64,000 bases of DNA, taken from assembly GCA_005518185.1 (NCBI GenBank), contig RKSN01000001.1, positions 1,054,501 to 1,118,500 of the forward strand, given 5' to 3'. Position numbers and translations under genes: made by a program. The notes under the pieces are model-generated. The model was not told the origin of the DNA. It was given only the letters and a program-made list of their open reading frames with translations, and did not search any database. This DNA comes from Chakrabartia godavariana (GTDB lineage Bacteria > Pseudomonadota > Alphaproteobacteria > Sphingomonadales > Sphingomonadaceae). This document shows positions 1 through 9,267 of the stretch, piece after piece (the stretch's first letter is position 1; every line of letters begins with the position of its first letter).

Positions 1-1
1 C

Positions 2-148
2 AAGAGCACCGACTATTATGAACGCGTGGCGGCGCGCTTCCGCGAACTGGCGGTACAGGAGCCCGGTCGCTTCCGCGTGACCGATGCCAGCGGATCACCG
101 GAAGAGGTGACGGCGCGCATCCTTGACGCCCTGGCGGACCTTCTGTGA
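2..148 (+). CDS. tmk: Thymidylate kinase, C-terminal fragment (gene starts before the window)
   Basis: The window opens inside a reading frame whose last 48 residues end at a TGA at 146-148. The visible tail (beginning KSTDYYE, ending ALADLL) fits the C-terminal helices of bacterial thymidylate kinase, which makes dTDP from dTMP and ATP in the cytoplasm. The P-loop and lid motifs are outside the window, so the call rests on the tail and on context: the next gene is holB, and tmk-holB-metG-tatD is a common order in alphaproteobacteria. Its stop overlaps the holB GTG start as GTGA, suggesting translational coupling. Confidence 0.75.
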   Translation, partial: KSTDYYERVAARFRELAVQEPGRFRVTDASGSPEEVTARILDALADLL

Positions 149-1170
149 CCGCGATCCTCGGCCATGACGCCACCATCGCCGCGTTTCGCGCAGCGCTCCA
201 TGGCGAACGGCTGCATCATGCATGGCTGTTGACCGGCCCCCAGGGGGTGGGGAAGTTCGCCACCGCGATGCAGTTCGCAAAGCGGATGCTCGCGGAAGGC
301 ATGGGCCTGTCGCCCGACACGCCGGGCATTTACGTGCCGCTGCAGCACCCGACGTCCAAGTTGTTCGAGGCGTGGAGCCATCCGGACTTTGCGCTGCTCG
401 ACCGTCTGCCCAAGGATGACAAGGTGGCGGCCAAACCACGCGTGGACTGGCCGGAGGGCGAAGAACTGTCGCGCAGCATCCGTGTGGGACAGGTGCGGGC
501 CCTCAACCAGATGTTTGCCACTGTGCCATCCATGTCCGCGCGCCGGGTGATCGTCATCGATGATGCCGAGACCTTTGAAGTGTCTGCTGCCAACGCCCTG
601 CTCAAGCGTCTGGAAGAGCCGCCACAGGGCACGATCTTCCTGATGGTGTCGCACAGTCCCGGACGACTGCTGCCCACGATCCGGTCGCGCTGCCGCGTGC
701 TCCGCTTCGGCAAGCTCGACGACGCCACCATGACGTCAGTGTTGCGCGCCCAGCTGCCCGAGAGCGACCCTGCGGAAATTGCCGCCCTGGTGGAGGCGGG
801 GGAAGGTTCGCCCGGGCGCGCGCTGAACTATGCCGGGCTCGACATTGCGGCGATCGACGCTGCCCTGCGCGACCTTGCCACGCGCGGCGATGCGGACAAC
901 GCGCTGCGTCTCGCCCTGACACAACAGCTGTCCGGGAAATCAGCCCAGGCACGCTATGAAGTGTTCCTGCAGCGCGCACCGTCCTTCCTCGCGGCCGAGG
1001 CCCGCCGACGCACGGGCGACGCGCTGGGCCACGCGCTCAAACATTGGGAAGCCGCGCGCAGTCTTGCCGCCCATGCCGTTGCCGGCTCCCTCGATCCGCA
1101 GAATGTCGTCTTCAGCATGGCCAGCCATGTTGCAGCGCTTGCCCCGGCGGGATCATCCGCTAAAGCCTGA
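145..1170 (+). CDS. holB: DNA polymerase III subunit delta'
   Basis: A 341-residue AAA+ protein starting with GTG inside the tmk stop. The N-terminus carries a Walker A-like loop (GPQGVGK, about residues 31-37) after the LHHAWLLTG lead-in typical of clamp-loader subunits. Further on there are a Walker B/sensor region (VIVIDDAE), the NALLKRLEEPP box and an SRC-type motif (TIRSRCRVL). Delta' is part of the clamp loader that places the beta clamp on primed DNA. Length and motif order are normal for the alphaproteobacterial form. It is followed by metG after a 4-base gap. DnaX (gamma/tau) is a less likely alternative because the protein is short and lacks the tau C-terminus. Confidence 0.92.
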   Translation: MTAILGHDATIAAFRAALHGERLHHAWLLTGPQGVGKFATAMQFAKRMLAEGMGLSPDTPGIYVPLQHPTSKLFEAWSHPDFALLDRLPKDDKVAAKPRVDWPEGEELSRSIRVGQVRALNQMFATVPSMSARRVIVIDDAETFEVSAANALLKRLEEPPQGTIFLMVSHSPGRLLPTIRSRCRVLRFGKLDDATMTSVLRAQLPESDPAEIAALVEAGEGSPGRALNYAGLDIAAIDAALRDLATRGDADNALRLALTQQLSGKSAQARYEVFLQRAPSFLAAEARRRTGDALGHALKHWEAARSLAAHAVAGSLDPQNVVFSMASHVAALAPAGSSAKA

Positions 1171-1174
1171 CACC

Positions 1175-2740
1175 ATGTCTGGCACACCCTTCTACATCAC
1201 CACAGCGATCGCCTATCCCAATGGCCGTCCGCACATCGGCCACGCTTATGAGGCCATCGCAACCGATGCGATTGCGCGCTTTCAGCGGCTGATGGGCCGC
1301 GACGTCCGGCTTGTGACCGGCACCGACGAACATGGCCTGAAAATGGTTCAGACCGCCCGTGCGGCGGGCAAGGACACACTGGCCTTCGCAGATGAAATGT
1401 CATCCTATTTCAAGGAGATGTGTAACACTCTCCAGATCTCTTACGATCGTTTCTGTCGCACGACCGAGGCGGATCACAAGCGCGCGAGCACGGCGTTGTG
1501 GGAAGCGATGGCGGCCAATGACGATCTCTATCTCGACCGCTATGAAGGCTGGTATTCCGTCCGCGATGAGGCCTTTTACGACGAGAGCGAACTGACCGAC
1601 GGGGAAGGGGGCCAGAAACTTTCCCCGCAGGGCACGCCGGTGGAATGGACCAAGGAAGAAACCTGGTTCTTCCGCCTGTCCAAATATCAGGATGCGCTGC
1701 TCGCCCTGTACCGCGACAATCCGGACTTTATCCGGCCCGAAAGCCGCCGGAACGAGGTGCTGCGCTTCGTGGAAGGTGGCCTCAAGGATTTGAGCGTCTC
1801 GCGCACCAGCTTTGACTGGGGCGTGCCGGTGCCCGGATCACCCGGACACGTCATGTATGTCTGGGTCGACGCACTGACGACCTATATGACGGGCATCGGC
1901 TATCCCGACACGGATGGTGATTTTGCGCGATTCTGGCCCGCCGATCTGCACATCATTGGCAAGGACATCGTCCGCTTTCACACTGTCTATTGGCCGGCCT
2001 TCCTGATGTCGGCCAAGCTGCCTTTGCCAAAGCAGGTCTTTGGCCACGGTTTTCTGCTCAGCCGGGGCGAGAAAATGTCCAAATCGCTGGGCAATGTCGT
2101 CGACCCGATGGACCTCGCGCGCCTCTTTGGCGTCGATGCGCTGCGCTATTTCCTGATGCGCGAAGTGAGCTTCGGACAGGATGGCAGCTACAGCCCGGAA
2201 GCCATCGTGACCCGTGTCAATGCCGAGCTTGCCAACAGCTATGGCAATCTGGCGCAGCGGACATTGTCGTTCATTTTCAAGAACCTTGACGGAAAACTCC
2301 CCAATGAGGGTGAGGACGCCCCGGATGACGCGGCCTTGCTCGCACTGGTGCATGACGCCTGCGCCAATGACGTGCCACGCGAATTTGCCGCTCTGGCCTT
2401 CTCGCAGGGCCTCGATGCCTGGATGCGCGCGGTCTTTGCGTGTAATCAATATATCGACGCACAGGCCCCTTGGGCACTGCGCAAGACCGATCCGGCGCGC
2501 ATGGGCGTCGTCCTGCGTACGCTTGTGAAGGCGATCCGTGATCTGACCTTGGCCGTGCAGCCGATCATTCCCGAATCCGCCGGCAAGATGCTCGACCAGC
2601 TCGGCATCCCGGCAGGCGAACGTGACTATGCGGCCTTCGCCGATTCAGAATGGTATGGCCGGCTCTGCGGTTCCGGCTTCACATTGCCGGCACCAACCCC
2701 GCTTTTCCCGCGGCTTGAACTGCCCGCTGACGAAGCCTGA
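1175..2740 (+). CDS. metG: Methionine-tRNA ligase
   Basis: A 521-residue class I aminoacyl-tRNA synthetase that charges tRNA-Met, including the initiator. The HIGH signature appears as HIGHAYEAIATD near residue 18 and the KMSKS loop as GEKMSKSLGN in the middle. The ATG at 1175 (MSGTPFYIT) is preferred over an upstream in-frame ATG because the extra 73 residues overlap holB and look unlike the family. The insertion between the catalytic halves (FYDESELTD onward) contains no CxxC pairs, so this is probably the zinc-free MetRS class. There is no C-terminal tRNA-binding extension. Its TGA overlaps the tatD start (TGATG). Confidence 0.96.
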   Translation: MSGTPFYITTAIAYPNGRPHIGHAYEAIATDAIARFQRLMGRDVRLVTGTDEHGLKMVQTARAAGKDTLAFADEMSSYFKEMCNTLQISYDRFCRTTEADHKRASTALWEAMAANDDLYLDRYEGWYSVRDEAFYDESELTDGEGGQKLSPQGTPVEWTKEETWFFRLSKYQDALLALYRDNPDFIRPESRRNEVLRFVEGGLKDLSVSRTSFDWGVPVPGSPGHVMYVWVDALTTYMTGIGYPDTDGDFARFWPADLHIIGKDIVRFHTVYWPAFLMSAKLPLPKQVFGHGFLLSRGEKMSKSLGNVVDPMDLARLFGVDALRYFLMREVSFGQDGSYSPEAIVTRVNAELANSYGNLAQRTLSFIFKNLDGKLPNEGEDAPDDAALLALVHDACANDVPREFAALAFSQGLDAWMRAVFACNQYIDAQAPWALRKTDPARMGVVLRTLVKAIRDLTLAVQPIIPESAGKMLDQLGIPAGERDYAAFADSEWYGRLCGSGFTLPAPTPLFPRLELPADEA

Positions 2741-3519
2741 TGTTCGTCGATAGCCATTGCCACCTCAACTATAAGGGTCTGGTTGAGGATCAGGACGCCG
2801 TGCTGGCGCGTGCGGCGGCGGCCGGCGTAACGGCGATGCTCAACATCTCGACGCGCAAGCGCGAATGGGCGGACATCATTGCAACGGCTGAAAAAGCGCC
2901 CAACATCTGGGCCTCCGTCGGCATCCACCCGCATGAGGCGGACAGCCACGCCGATGTCGACACAACGCAACTCGTAGCAGCCACTGCGCATCCCAAGGTC
3001 GTCGCCATCGGCGAAACCGGGCTCGATTATTATTACGACCATAGCGACCGGGAGCAGCAACAGACCAGCTTCCGCGCCCATCTGGCCGCGGCCCGGGAGA
3101 CTGGTCTGCCTGTCATCGTGCACACGCGCGATGCAGAAGACGATACGGCGCGCCTCCTGCGGGAGGAAATGGGGAAGGGGGCCTATACGGGCGTCATCCA
3201 CTGCTTCACCGCGAGTGGAGAATTTGCAGATATTGCATTGGAACTGGGTCTTTTTATCTCCATCTCGGGGATCGTGACGTTCAAGAATGCGGAGGACCTG
3301 CGACAGACAGCAGCGCGCATCCCGCAGGACCGGCTGCTGATCGAAACCGACTCGCCCTTTCTGGCGCCTGTGCCGCATCGCGGAAAAAGCTGCGAACCCG
3401 CGTTCGTCGCCGACACTGCCCGCTTTCTGGCCGATGTGCGCGGCGAAGCGGTTGACGAGTTGGCAAAGCAGACCGCGGACAATTTCTACCGCCTCTTTGC
3501 CAAGGCCGAACGCCAATGA
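2740..3519 (+). CDS. tatD: TatD-family metal-dependent DNase/hydrolase
   Basis: A 259-residue TIM-barrel hydrolase of the TatD family. The first metal-binding motif DSHCHLN is at residues 4-10, followed by IGETGLDYYYD, a His in VIVHTRDA, the HCF motif in VIHCFT, and IETDSPFL near the C-terminus, which carries the last metal-binding Asp. Family members are 3'-5' exonucleases or deoxyribonucleases; the physiological substrate here is unknown. Start and stop overlap both neighbours (TGATG with metG, ATGA with the downstream protease), so it is probably in one transcription unit from tmk. Metal-dependent hydrolases next to metG are common across bacteria. Confidence 0.9.
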   Translation: MFVDSHCHLNYKGLVEDQDAVLARAAAAGVTAMLNISTRKREWADIIATAEKAPNIWASVGIHPHEADSHADVDTTQLVAATAHPKVVAIGETGLDYYYDHSDREQQQTSFRAHLAAARETGLPVIVHTRDAEDDTARLLREEMGKGAYTGVIHCFTASGEFADIALELGLFISISGIVTFKNAEDLRQTAARIPQDRLLIETDSPFLAPVPHRGKSCEPAFVADTARFLADVRGEAVDELAKQTADNFYRLFAKAERQ

Positions 3520-4109
3520 CCGACCAGACGGGCAGCCTGATCTATGCGGTCCTGCTGCTTGTCCTCGTTGGTTCGAGCCTCTTGGCGCGCCGCCTGCCAC
3601 TTGGCGAAACCCTGAAGATGCTGCTCACCTGGGCGCTAATCTTTGCAGCCCTGTTCGTTCTGTTCACCTTCAGATCCGATCTCAAGATTGTATGGGATCG
3701 CGTTGCCGTAGAGCTCGGCCTTGAGAGCGCGACACAGAAAGATGGTCCGCTCCGGGTGCCGCGTGATGCCAATGGGCATTTTAGCGTGACGGCACGCGTC
3801 AACGGGCGCGACATACGCTTCATGATTGACAGTGGCGCGACGACAACGTCGATGTCGCTCGCCGATGCGCATGCGGCCGCTGTGGACGTCAGTGAAGCCG
3901 GTTTTCCCGTAATCGTGGAAACGGCGAACGGCACCGCCGAAATGCGTCGGGCGCGCGTAAACCGTCTGTCCATTGGGTCGATCCGGCGCGACGATGTTGC
4001 GATTCTTGTGTCCGACACGCTCGGCGACACCAATCTGCTCGGTATGAATTTCCTTAACACGCTCAAAGGTTGGCGCGTCGAAGGCGACACGCTGGTCCTG
4101 AACCCTTAA
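3516..4109 (+). CDS. Membrane-anchored retropepsin-like aspartic protease
   Basis: A 197-residue protein with two predicted N-terminal membrane segments (about residues 8-25 and 34-53) and a soluble C-terminal domain. That domain carries the retroviral-type aspartyl protease signature IDSGATTTSMS around residue 108 and a later hydrophobic LLGMNFL motif. Single-domain retropepsins like this (the TIGR02281 clan) are widespread in alphaproteobacteria and are expected to act as dimers on the periplasmic side of the inner membrane; the substrate is not known. It overlaps tatD by 4 bp and appears to be the last gene of the tmk-holB-metG-tatD unit. Confidence 0.85.
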   Translation: MTDQTGSLIYAVLLLVLVGSSLLARRLPLGETLKMLLTWALIFAALFVLFTFRSDLKIVWDRVAVELGLESATQKDGPLRVPRDANGHFSVTARVNGRDIRFMIDSGATTTSMSLADAHAAAVDVSEAGFPVIVETANGTAEMRRARVNRLSIGSIRRDDVAILVSDTLGDTNLLGMNFLNTLKGWRVEGDTLVLNP

Positions 4110-4135
4110 ACCGCAAACTGCACGCAATTCCGCGC

Positions 4136-4165
4136 GAGGGGGCTTTCCCACCTCATCTATATTTT
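4136..4165 (+). terminator. Possible terminator after the retropepsin gene
   Basis: A GC hairpin (GAGGGGG, 4136-4142, with CCC-A-CCTC, 4147-4154, one bulged A) lies 26 bases after the protease stop and is followed by the T-rich run TATATTTTA. The position suits the end of the forward operon. The stem is imperfect, so this is tentative. Confidence 0.4.
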
Positions 4166-4167
4166 AC

Positions 4168-4181
4168 ATAATATATATTAT
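4168..4181. other. AT-only 14-bp palindrome in the convergent intergenic region
   Basis: ATAATATATATTAT is self-complementary over 14 bp. It lies in a roughly 40-bp AT-rich patch between two convergent transcription units in an otherwise GC-rich region. It may be part of the transcription-end region or simply relaxed intergenic sequence. No function is assigned. Confidence 0.4.
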
Positions 4182-4203
4182 CGGTTTTATATGAAGGTGA
4201 AGC

Positions 4204-4228
4204 GAGGGGTGCCTGTTGGACACCCCTC
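4204..4228 (-). terminator. Hairpin after the acyl-CoA dehydrogenase gene
   Basis: A perfect 8-bp inverted repeat (GAGGGGTG at 4204-4211, CACCCCTC at 4221-4228, 9-nt loop) lies 8 bases beyond the stop of the minus-strand acyl-CoA dehydrogenase gene. The U-tract on the minus side is weak (TCACCTTCATAT), so it may be a moderate intrinsic terminator or an mRNA 3'-end stabiliser. Confidence 0.6.
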
Positions 4229-4236
4229 ACATCAAA

Positions 4237-6036
4237 TCAGGCAGCAAACGCCTCGACAGGAAGCGACATGATCGTCTCGGCGCCCGCTTCAAGCTTGCGG
4301 CGCAGGGAAATCGTCTCGGGCAGGCTGCGCTCGGCATAGAAACGTGCCGTGATCAGCTTGGCCTCCATGAACGCCCGGTCTTCGGTTCCGGCCTCCAAAG
4401 CCGCCTGTGCGGCCGTCGCCATGCGCAGCCACATAAGCCCCAGCGCCACAACCCCGGTCAGATGCATGAACGGCGTTGAGGCCGCACCGGCATTGTCCGG
4501 ATTGGTCAGGCCATTGGCCATCAGCCACATCGTCGATGCCTGCAGGTCCCCCAAGGCAGCCTCCAGCGCGGTCGCGATCTTTTCAAGCGCGGGGTTGCCC
4601 TTCGCTGCCGCACATTCGCTGGCGACGATCCCGAAGAAGGCCTGGATGGCGCGTCCCCCATTGGCCGGCAGCTTGCGACCTACGAGATCGAGCGCCTGAA
4701 TGCCGTTCGCACCTTCGTAGATCTGGGCAATGCGCGCATCGCGGACGCGCTGGCTCATGCCCCATTCCTCGACATAACCATGACCGCCAAAGACTTGCTG
4801 CATGTTGGTGCAGACTTCATAGCCCTTGTCGGTGCCATAGCCCTTGATGACTGGCATCAGAAGCGACAGCAGATCGTCGGCCAGCTGACGCTCTTCCGGC
4901 GTCGGGGCATTGTGCGCGAGGTCGGACTGGAAACCACCCCAAAGCGCAAAGGCGCGCATCCCTTCGGTAAAGGCTTTGGCCTCCATCAACATGCGGCGGA
5001 TGTCGGGATGGACGAACAGCGTATCCGCCTTTTCGTTCGGCTCCTTGGCACCGGTCAGCGAACGGCCCTGACGGCGATCCTTCGCATACTGCACAGCGTT
5101 CTGATACGCGCCTTCGGCCTGTGCGAGGCCCTGCACCCCGACGCCGAGACGCGCGATGTTCATCATCACGAACATGCCCGCCAGGCCCTTATTCTCTTCG
5201 CCGACCAGATAGCCGGTCGCGCCGTCATAATTCATGACGCAGGTCGCGCTGCCGCGGATGCCCATCTTGTGTTCGATCGACCCGCAGCTGACGGCGTTCT
5301 TGTCGCCCAGCGAGCCGTCTGCATTGACGAGGAACTTCGGCACGATGAACAGCGATATGCCCTTCGTGCTGTCCGGCGCGCCCGGTGTCTTGGCGAGGAC
5401 GAGATGGACAATGTTCTCTGTAAGATCTTGATCTCCGCCGGAAATAAAGATCTTGGTGCCCGTGATCCGGTAGCTGCCGTCCGCCTGTGGTTCGGCGCGC
5501 GTGCGGATCATGCCTAGGTCCGTCCCGCAATGCGGTTCGGTCAGGTTCATCGTCCCGGCCCATTTACCCGACACGATATTGGGGACGTAGGTCTGCTTCT
5601 GTTCCTCCGACCCCGCAACAAGGATCGCGGAAACCGCCGCGCCTGCGAGGCCGGGATACATTGCAAAGGCCTGATTGGCGGTCGCCTGAAACTCTTCCAT
5701 GGCGATGCTGATGACGTGCGGAAGCCCCTGCCCGCCGAATTCCGGCGGCGCACCGAGCGTGGTCCAGCCAGCCTCGGCATAGGCCTTATAGGCTTCTTTG
5801 AAACCGTCGGGCGTGGTCACCGTGCCATCGGGATGACGTGTGCAGCCCTGCTCATCGCCGACCTTATTCAGCGGAAAAAGGACTTCCGCCATGAACTTGC
5901 CACCCTCTTCCAGGATTGCGTCGACCATGTCGGGCGTCGCATTCTCAAAGCCGGGCAGATTGGCATAACGGTCCAGCCCGATGACATGATCGAGCACAAA
6001 GCGAGTATCGCGGACAGGCGCGGTATATTGCGGCAT
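4237..6036 (-). CDS. Acyl-CoA dehydrogenase, large DmdC/FadE-like form
   Basis: A 599-residue FAD-dependent acyl-CoA dehydrogenase, longer than the 380-residue core family because of a C-terminal extension. The family's [11 protein letters not shown] segment is at about residues 160-170 and [12 protein letters not shown] follows. [12 protein letters not shown] and [12 protein letters not shown] lie in the C-terminal half; the Glu of the latter is the usual catalytic base. These features match the DmdC-like group, which oxidises acyl-CoA or methylmercaptopropionyl-CoA; the actual chain length cannot be read from sequence. It lies 25 bp downstream of a MerR-type regulator on the same strand, so the two are probably one autoregulated fatty-acid or branched-chain catabolic unit. 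Confidence 0.93.
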   Translation of the reverse strand: MPQYTAPVRDTRFVLDHVIGLDRYANLPGFENATPDMVDAILEEGGKFMAEVLFPLNKVGDEQGCTRHPDGTVTTPDGFKEAYKAYAEAGWTTLGAPPEFGGQGLPHVISIAMEEFQATANQAFAMYPGLAGAAVSAILVAGSEEQKQTYVPNIVSGKWAGTMNLTEPHCGTDLGMIRTRAEPQADGSYRITGTKIFISGGDQDLTENIVHLVLAKTPGAPDSTKGISLFIVPKFLVNADGSLGDKNAVSCGSIEHKMGIRGSATCVMNYDGATGYLVGEENKGLAGMFVMMNIARLGVGVQGLAQAEGAYQNAVQYAKDRRQGRSLTGAKEPNEKADTLFVHPDIRRMLMEAKAFTEGMRAFALWGGFQSDLAHNAPTPEERQLADDLLSLLMPVIKGYGTDKGYEVCTNMQQVFGGHGYVEEWGMSQRVRDARIAQIYEGANGIQALDLVGRKLPANGGRAIQAFFGIVASECAAAKGNPALEKIATALEAALGDLQASTMWLMANGLTNPDNAGAASTPFMHLTGVVALGLMWLRMATAAQAALEAGTEDRAFMEAKLITARFYAERSLPETISLRRKLEAGAETIMSLPVEAFAA

Positions 6037-6061
6037 TACGGGTCTCCGAAACGAACTGCGG

Positions 6062-6478
6062 TTACTTGCCGAGTGCGGGATCGGCCTTCTTCACGACATC
6101 GATAAAGCGCGACAGCTCTTCGATATGGGCGTCAATATCGACGCGCTGCTGCTTCAGCAGATCAATACGCGCCTGACATTTTTCGACCGTGACCTGACGC
6201 TGGAGATGGCGGCCATCCCCGATGTCGTAAAGGTCGATCATTTCCCGGATTTCCGACAGGCTGAACCCGACGCGCTTGGCCCGCAGGATCCACGCGAGAC
6301 GTGCCCGGTCCCGCTTTGTATAAACCCGGGTCAGCCCCCTGCGGATCGGCGAGATGAGACCCTCATCTTCGTAGAAGCGCAGCGCACGCGGCGTGACATC
6401 AAACTCATCCGAGAGGTCTGAAATGGAATATTGATGACGGTCGCGCGGATCGGCGATATCAACGGTGGCACTCGACAT
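6062..6478 (-). CDS. MerR-family transcriptional regulator, LiuR-like
   Basis: A 138-residue regulator with an N-terminal winged helix-turn-helix ([20 protein letters not shown], about residues 17-36; then [12 protein letters not shown]) and a C-terminal dimerisation coiled coil. There is no Cys cluster for metal sensing. Arrangement and length fit the LiuR-type MerR regulators that control acyl-CoA, branched-chain amino acid or fatty acid catabolism in proteobacteria. It lies directly upstream of an acyl-CoA dehydrogenase on the same strand, and a perfect palindrome of LiuR-box type lies 13-30 bases upstream of its start. Autoregulation together with the dehydrogenase is inferred. Confidence 0.87.
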   Translation of the reverse strand: MSSATVDIADPRDRHQYSISDLSDEFDVTPRALRFYEDEGLISPIRRGLTRVYTKRDRARLAWILRAKRVGFSLSEIREMIDLYDIGDGRHLQRQVTVEKCQARIDLLKQQRVDIDAHIEELSRFIDVVKKADPALGK

Positions 6479-6490
6479 GCCCCGTTTCTA

Positions 6491-6508
6491 CTTTACGTTC
6501 ACGTAAAG
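6491..6508. promoter_or_regulatory. LiuR-type operator palindrome
   Basis: CTTTACG-TTCA-CGTAAAG is a perfect 7-4-7 inverted repeat immediately upstream of the MerR-family gene. Its core TTTACGTTCACGTAAA closely resembles the LiuR operator (TTTACGT-ACGTAAA type) described for MerR-family acyl-CoA regulators. It most likely controls the regulator and the acyl-CoA dehydrogenase behind it. Confidence 0.75.
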
Positions 6509-6555
6509 ATCAACAGGCTGTTTCAGCCCCGTGACACGCGTGTCCGGGCAGTGGC

Positions 6556-6906
6556 TCAGGCGTCGGGGATCAGCTTTTCCGGCCCGATTACGCGGTAAAA
6601 ACAGCTCCGGGCGCCCGTGTGACAGGCTGGCCCCGCCGGACGGCATTTCAGCCACACAGCATCCTGATCGCAATCGATCCGCGCCTCCACGACCTCAAGC
6701 ACATTGCCGCTGGTTTCGCCCTTGGTCCACAGCGCCTGACGGCTGCGCGACCAGAAGGTGGCCTTTCCGCTCGCAAGTGTCTTGTCCAGTGCGTCGCGGT
6801 TCATATGCGCCAGCATCAGCACCTCGCCGCTGTTCACATCGGTGCAGATGGCGGTCAGGAGACCCTTATCGTCAAACTTGGGCGCAAAAACGGTCTCGTC
6901 AGTCAT
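6556..6906 (-). CDS. hisI: Phosphoribosyl-AMP cyclohydrolase
   Basis: A 116-residue single-domain HisI that opens the purine ring of phosphoribosyl-AMP in histidine synthesis. The metal site is visible as the DCDQD cluster with Cys ([14 protein letters not shown]), followed by the [10 protein letters not shown] motif; the WSRSRQALW segment lies before it. The ATG at 6906 (MTDETVFAP) is chosen because an upstream in-frame ATG adds 21 residues unlike the family. HisE is not fused and no other his genes are nearby. It is divergent from purF across a 120-bp gap and points the same way as the LiuR-like regulator downstream. Confidence 0.93.
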   Translation of the reverse strand: MTDETVFAPKFDDKGLLTAICTDVNSGEVLMLAHMNRDALDKTLASGKATFWSRSRQALWTKGETSGNVLEVVEARIDCDQDAVWLKCRPAGPACHTGARSCFYRVIGPEKLIPDA

Positions 6907-7026
6907 GCTTTGCCTATAGCGGCGCTTCCCGGCCCTGTCGCGCATATTGCCACCCTTTGCGCCTTCCATTTCCAGTGCTTGGGCCTATATGCGCCTTCTG
7001 TCGGGCGAAATTGCGGGCGATTTAGA

Positions 7027-8484
7027 ATGCTCTCCACCAATCCATATGATGATGACAAGCTGCGCGAAGAGTGCGGCATTTTCGGGGTGTGGGGTGCGGA
7101 TACCGCGTCTGCCGTCGTCGCGCTGGGCCTTCATGCCCTGCAGCATCGCGGGCAGGAGGCGGCAGGCATTACCAGCTGGGACGGCGAGCGTTTCCACTCG
7201 CACCGCGCGATGGGCCATGTGGCCGGCAATTTTGACCGTGACGAAATCATCCGCGGCCTGCCCGGCCATGTTGCCTGCGGCCATGTCCGCTATTCGACCA
7301 CTGGCGAAACCTCGATGCGCAACGTCCAGCCGCTCTTTGCCGACCTTGCGTCTGGCGGCTTTGCGGTGGCGCACAATGGCAACATTTCAAACGCGATGAC
7401 GGTCAAGCGCGACCTTGTCCGAAAGGGCGCGATCTTCCAGTCGACGAGCGATACCGAGGTCATCATTCACCTCGTTGCCACCAGCACCTATCGCACGCTG
7501 CTCGACAAGTTCATCGACGCGCTGAAGCAGGTTGAGGGCGCCTATGCGCTGATCTGCATGACGCCCGAAGGCATGATCGCCTGCCGCGATCCGCTCGGCA
7601 TTCGTCCGCTCGTTATGGGGCGCGTTGGCGACGCCGTCGTCTTCGCGTCGGAAACGGTCGCGCTCGATATCGTTGGCGCTGATTATGAGCGCGATGTGGA
7701 GCCCGGCGAAATCGTCATCGTCACGGGTGATGGCATCCGCTCGATCAGCCCCCTCCCCGCCGCAGACCCCCGCCCATGCATCTTTGAGCACATCTATTTC
7801 GCGCGGCCGGACTCGATCACGGGCGGGTCGAGCATCTATTCGGTGCGCAAGGCCATCGGCGCACAGCTCGCCATCGAAAACCCGGTTGAAGCTGACCTTG
7901 TCGTGCCCGTGCCTGACAGCGGCACCCCGGCGGCGATCGGCTATGCGCAGCAATCGGGGATCCCCTTTGAGCTCGGGATCATCCGGTCCCACTATGTCGG
8001 GCGTACTTTCATCCAGCCGACCGACAACATCCGGCATCTTGGCGTCAAACTGAAGCACAATGCCAATCGCGCGCTGATCGAAGGCAAGAGCATCGTCCTG
8101 ATCGATGACTCGATCGTGCGCGGCACCACCAGCCTCAAGATCGTGCAGATGATGCGCGATTCCGGCGCGCGCGAAGTTCACATGCGGATCGCCAGCCCGC
8201 CGACGCGCCACAGCTGCTTTTACGGGGTCGATACGCCGGAGAGGGCAAAGCTGCTGGCCGCGAACCATGATGTCGAGGGGATGCGTGATTTCATCCAGGC
8301 AGACAGCCTCTCCTTCATCTCGATCGACGGCCTGTACAAGGCGGTTGGTGAGGAACGGCGCAACGACATCCGACCGCAATATTGCGACGCCTGCTTCACC
8401 GGCCATTATCCGACCCGCCTGACCGATCAGGACGAGATGGAGCCGATCAGCCAGTTGAGCCTGCTTGCCGAGCGGGTGGTATGA
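7027..8484 (+). CDS. purF: Amidophosphoribosyltransferase
   Basis: A 485-residue protein catalysing the first committed step of purine synthesis, PRPP + glutamine to phosphoribosylamine. The start at 7027 ([10 protein letters not shown]) gives a 15-residue propeptide before CGIFGVWG, whose Cys16 would become the N-terminal glutamine-hydrolysing nucleophile. The PRPP-binding motif is seen as [12 protein letters not shown]. Cysteines in [14 protein letters not shown] and YCDAC match the ligands of the Bacillus-type enzyme, so a propeptide-processed [4Fe-4S] form is likely. The SDR gene starts within its stop (ATGA). Confidence 0.97.
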   Translation: MLSTNPYDDDKLREECGIFGVWGADTASAVVALGLHALQHRGQEAAGITSWDGERFHSHRAMGHVAGNFDRDEIIRGLPGHVACGHVRYSTTGETSMRNVQPLFADLASGGFAVAHNGNISNAMTVKRDLVRKGAIFQSTSDTEVIIHLVATSTYRTLLDKFIDALKQVEGAYALICMTPEGMIACRDPLGIRPLVMGRVGDAVVFASETVALDIVGADYERDVEPGEIVIVTGDGIRSISPLPAADPRPCIFEHIYFARPDSITGGSSIYSVRKAIGAQLAIENPVEADLVVPVPDSGTPAAIGYAQQSGIPFELGIIRSHYVGRTFIQPTDNIRHLGVKLKHNANRALIEGKSIVLIDDSIVRGTTSLKIVQMMRDSGAREVHMRIASPPTRHSCFYGVDTPERAKLLAANHDVEGMRDFIQADSLSFISIDGLYKAVGEERRNDIRPQYCDACFTGHYPTRLTDQDEMEPISQLSLLAERVV

Positions 8485-9200
8485 CCGAACAACCGTTGAA
8501 GGGCCGGGTCGCCCTTGTCACAGGTGCCAGCCGGGGAATTGGCGCTGCAACGGCTGAAGCCCTCGCGGCAGCTGGAGCGCATGTCATCCTGACGGCGCGT
8601 GCCGCCGATGGGCTAGAGGCCGTCGAAGACCGCATCCACACAGCTGGCGGCAGCGCGACGATCGCCCCGCTCGATCTGAAGGATGCCGAGGCCATTGGTC
8701 GCTTGGCGGAAGCCGTACATGGCCGCTGGGGCAAGCTCGACATCCTGATCCTGAATGCCGCGATGCTCGGCACGCTCGCCCCGGTGCAGCACGCCGATGC
8801 GCGGGAGTTTGCCGACGTCTTCACCCTCAATGTGAGCGCGCAGCAGGCAATGCTCGCTGCGTTTGATGCGCTTTTGCGCAAGAGCGACGCCCCTCAGCTT
8901 GTCGGCGTCACATCGAGCGTCGCGACCAAGCCGCGCGCCTTCTGGGGCGTCTACGGGGCCTCCAAGGCTGCATTTGAGGTGCTCCTTTCCGCCTATGCGG
9001 AGGAAAACCGGAACATCGGTCGCATCAAGGTGGCGATCATCGATCCGGGCGCGACCGCCACCAAGATGCGCGCCAAGGCCTATCCGGGCGAAGACCCGGC
9101 AACGCTGCAACAGCCCGAAGCCGTTGGAACCCGCATTGCGGCCCTGCTGTCGGCTGGATTTGAAACGCTCCACCGCGAACGCGTTAACCAGTCCGCTTAA
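8481..9200 (+). CDS. Short-chain dehydrogenase/reductase
   Basis: A 239-residue classical SDR. The Rossmann motif TGASRGIG is at about residues 15-22, NAAML follows near residue 93, and the catalytic Ser and Tyr-x-x-x-Lys are visible in VTSSVATK and VYGASKA. It is expected to be a cytoplasmic NAD(P)H-dependent oxidoreductase; the substrate cannot be told from sequence. It overlaps the purF stop by 4 bp and may be co-translated with it, although no purine role is known for this family. A PilZ protein follows 67 bp later on the same strand. Confidence 0.87.
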   Translation: MTEQPLKGRVALVTGASRGIGAATAEALAAAGAHVILTARAADGLEAVEDRIHTAGGSATIAPLDLKDAEAIGRLAEAVHGRWGKLDILILNAAMLGTLAPVQHADAREFADVFTLNVSAQQAMLAAFDALLRKSDAPQLVGVTSSVATKPRAFWGVYGASKAAFEVLLSAYAEENRNIGRIKVAIIDPGATATKMRAKAYPGEDPATLQQPEAVGTRIAALLSAGFETLHRERVNQSA

Positions 9201-9267
9201 CCGTCCCAAAACCAAATCGGCGCAAAGCTGCCATCGTTTTGAAACGTTCAAGGAAAGGGCTTGGGCG

